A stretch of DNA of 53,245 nucleotides from positions 1 to 53,245 of the forward strand of contig CAZSFD010000029.1 of assembly GCA_964606085.1 (NCBI GenBank). Direction: 5' to 3'. Positions 52,124 through 53,245 of this stretch are shown piece by piece. Positions within the stretch are counted from its first letter, which is position 1. Each line of letters opens with the position of its first letter. Source of the stretch: CAIQJJ01 sp964606085. Lineage in GTDB: Bacteria > Chloroflexota > Anaerolineae > Anaerolineales > UBA4823. The position numbers and the translations under genes are program-made. Under the pieces are notes generated by a model. The model saw only the letters and a program-made list of their open reading frames with translations, had not been told where the DNA came from and made no database searches.

Positions 52124-53086
52124 ATGTTCCGTAAATTGACTTTGCTTTTCGCCATCCTGGCGATGCTGCTCACCGCCTGCGCCGCCCCGGCGCCTACGGC
52201 CACACCCACGGCTGTTCCCACGGCCACGTCAGCCCCCACAGTAACCCCCGCAACCATCAGCCTTAGCGATGGCCTCGGCAACACCGTCACCTTACCCGGC
52301 CCGGCGCAGAAGATCGTCTCGCTGGCCGCCTCCAACACCGAAATTTTGTTCGCCATTGGCGCGGGCAGTCAGGTGGTGGGGCGCGATATGTTCTCCGATT
52401 ATCCCGCCGAAGCCCTGGCCGTTGCCGATGTCGGCGGCTCGTTTGGTGATCTCAACCTGGAGGCCATCGTCGCCCTCACCCCCGACCTGGTCTTAGCCAG
52501 CGGGCTGCAAACCCCCGAACAGGTCAAATCGCTGCAAGATGTTGGTCTGACGGTCTACTACCTGCCCAACCCCGTCACGCTCGATGAAATGTACGCCAAC
52601 CTGCTGACGGTTGCCAGCCTGACCGGGCACCCCGCCGAGGCCGAAACGCTGATCGCCAGCCTGAAAGCTCGCGTCTCTGCCGTGGAAGAAAAGGTCAAAT
52701 CCGTTACCGACAGGCCCACCGTCTTCTACGAAATTGACGCCACCGACCCCAACGCCCCCTATACCAGCGGTCCCGGCACCTTCGTAGATACGCTGCTGAC
52801 CCTGGCCGGCGGCGTTAACGTGGCTGGCAGCATGGATTCCCCCTGGGTAGCGCTCTCTGCCGAAAAATTGGTCGAGATGAACCCCGCCGTCATCATCCTC
52901 GGCGACGCCAACTACGGCACCACCGTCGAGATGGTCAAGGCGCGTGCCGGCTGGGAAGGCATCGCCGCGGTGCAAACTGACCAGATTTTCCCCTTCGACG
53001 ACAACCTGACCAGCCGCCCCGGCCCACGCCTGGTAGATGGCCTGGAAGCCCTGGCGAAACTGCTCCACCCCGATTTGTTCCAATAG
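52124..53086 (+). CDS. btuF: BtuF-like substrate-binding lipoprotein, probably for cobalamin
   Basis: 320 aa. AAGGAG precedes ATG 52124. Lipoprotein signal with L-T-A-C lipobox (Cys19), then a Thr/Pro/Ala-rich linker to ~residue 50 and a periplasmic-binding fold of the FecB/BtuF class (T-V-T-L-P-G-P-A-Q-K-I-V-S-L-A-A-S-N-T-E-I-L-F-A-I-G start, L-T-P-D-L-V-L-A-S-G-L, E-I-D-A-T-D-P-N). The class also includes siderophore binders; the upstream cobalamin riboswitch decides for B12. The permease and ATPase genes must lie beyond the window. Longer in-frame extension to 51935 encodes the repeat cluster and is rejected. Confidence 0.9.
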   Translation: MFRKLTLLFAILAMLLTACAAPAPTATPTAVPTATSAPTVTPATISLSDGLGNTVTLPGPAQKIVSLAASNTEILFAIGAGSQVVGRDMFSDYPAEALAVADVGGSFGDLNLEAIVALTPDLVLASGLQTPEQVKSLQDVGLTVYYLPNPVTLDEMYANLLTVASLTGHPAEAETLIASLKARVSAVEEKVKSVTDRPTVFYEIDATDPNAPYTSGPGTFVDTLLTLAGGVNVAGSMDSPWVALSAEKLVEMNPAVIILGDANYGTTVEMVKARAGWEGIAAVQTDQIFPFDDNLTSRPGPRLVDGLEALAKLLHPDLFQ

Positions 53087-53090
53087 TTGA

Positions 53091-53245
53091 GAGAGGGAGC
53101 GAGGGTGAGAGGGAGAGAGGGTGAGAGGGTGAGAGGGAGATAAATTCTCCCCTGCTCCCCCCCCCCCCCCCCCGCCCCCCCGCACCCCCCCCCCCCCCCC
53201 CCCCCCCCAAACCCCCCAACCCCAAAACCAAAAAAAAGACAAACA
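53091..53245. other. Low-complexity terminal sequence, probable assembly artefact
   Basis: 53091-53140 is GAGAGGGTGAGAGGG-type purine repeat. From ~53157 the sequence is nearly all C with runs of ten or more, then A-rich bases, unlike anything else in the window. Likely a contig end or polymerase-slippage artefact; no gene called. Confidence 0.75.

Noticed and set aside
53157..53245. Poly-C tract as a phase-variable or regulatory repeat
   Set aside because: Located at the extreme contig end with several long C runs and A-rich tail; most likely an assembly artefact.

Overview
The window looks like a piece of a GC-rich Chloroflexota chromosome, probably Anaerolineae-like. This is inferred from gene content: Ser/Thr kinases with PQQ or ConA-like sensor domains, a bacterial translin homologue, a membrane Cas4-like nuclease, DUF3467, Er-VIT, a BTAD-AAA-TPR regulator and SdrD-B surface protein repeats. 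No rRNA or tRNA is visible that would fix the taxonomy. Both ends are cut. The left edge lies inside a kinase gene, and the last ~100 bases are low-complexity C-rich sequence that looks like a contig-end artefact.

Layout: (1) 1-7505 (+) is a signalling cluster: kinase with a PQQ propeller, PP2C phosphatase, J-domain/vWA fusion, zinc-ribbon/FHA protein, a small unknown protein, two response regulators, an HD-domain protein and a small membrane protein. (2) 7720-15027 holds a multi-spanning membrane protein and, convergent to it across a bidirectional terminator, a 2094-residue secreted SdrD-B-repeat surface protein. (3) 15028-20120 (+) has a structured leader ending in a terminator, a class A PBP-like protein whose catalytic motifs are all altered, an unknown protein, a membrane-anchored PLD-family protein and a SelW-like gene with an in-frame TGA at the CxxU position, i.e. 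a probable selenoprotein. (4) 20161-34293 (-) is a housekeeping and signalling run: YkgJ-like protein, HIT protein, MtaB, a lipoprotein, a Ser/Thr kinase sharing the lipoprotein's domain, TPR protein, RecN, zinc-finger membrane protein, NAD kinase, a Cas4-like membrane nuclease split by an in-frame TGA, translin, DUF3467, SSB, formate-tetrahydrofolate ligase with a good promoter and CRP-like site, and a single-domain response regulator.

(5) 34503-39934 contains two AT-richer restriction-modification pairs flanking a GC-rich CDP-alcohol phosphatidyltransferase, which suggests a defence-gene insertion hotspot. (6) 39931-45373 has a GHMP sugar kinase overlapping a UTP-sugar-1-phosphate uridylyltransferase, a DUF4434 protein and a PAS/GAF histidine kinase. 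(7) 45377-53086 has a BTAD-AAA-TPR regulator, an Er-VIT iron/manganese exporter, an amidohydrolase, and a cobalamin riboswitch with promoter and terminator ahead of a BtuF-like lipoprotein.

The strongest leads are the missed SelW-like selenoprotein with a bSECIS-like hairpin, the apparently dead class A PBP, the split Cas4-like nuclease, the kinase-phosphatase-vWA-FHA cluster, and the kinase/lipoprotein pair sharing one sensor-like domain. All calls come from reading the sequence; no database search was run.
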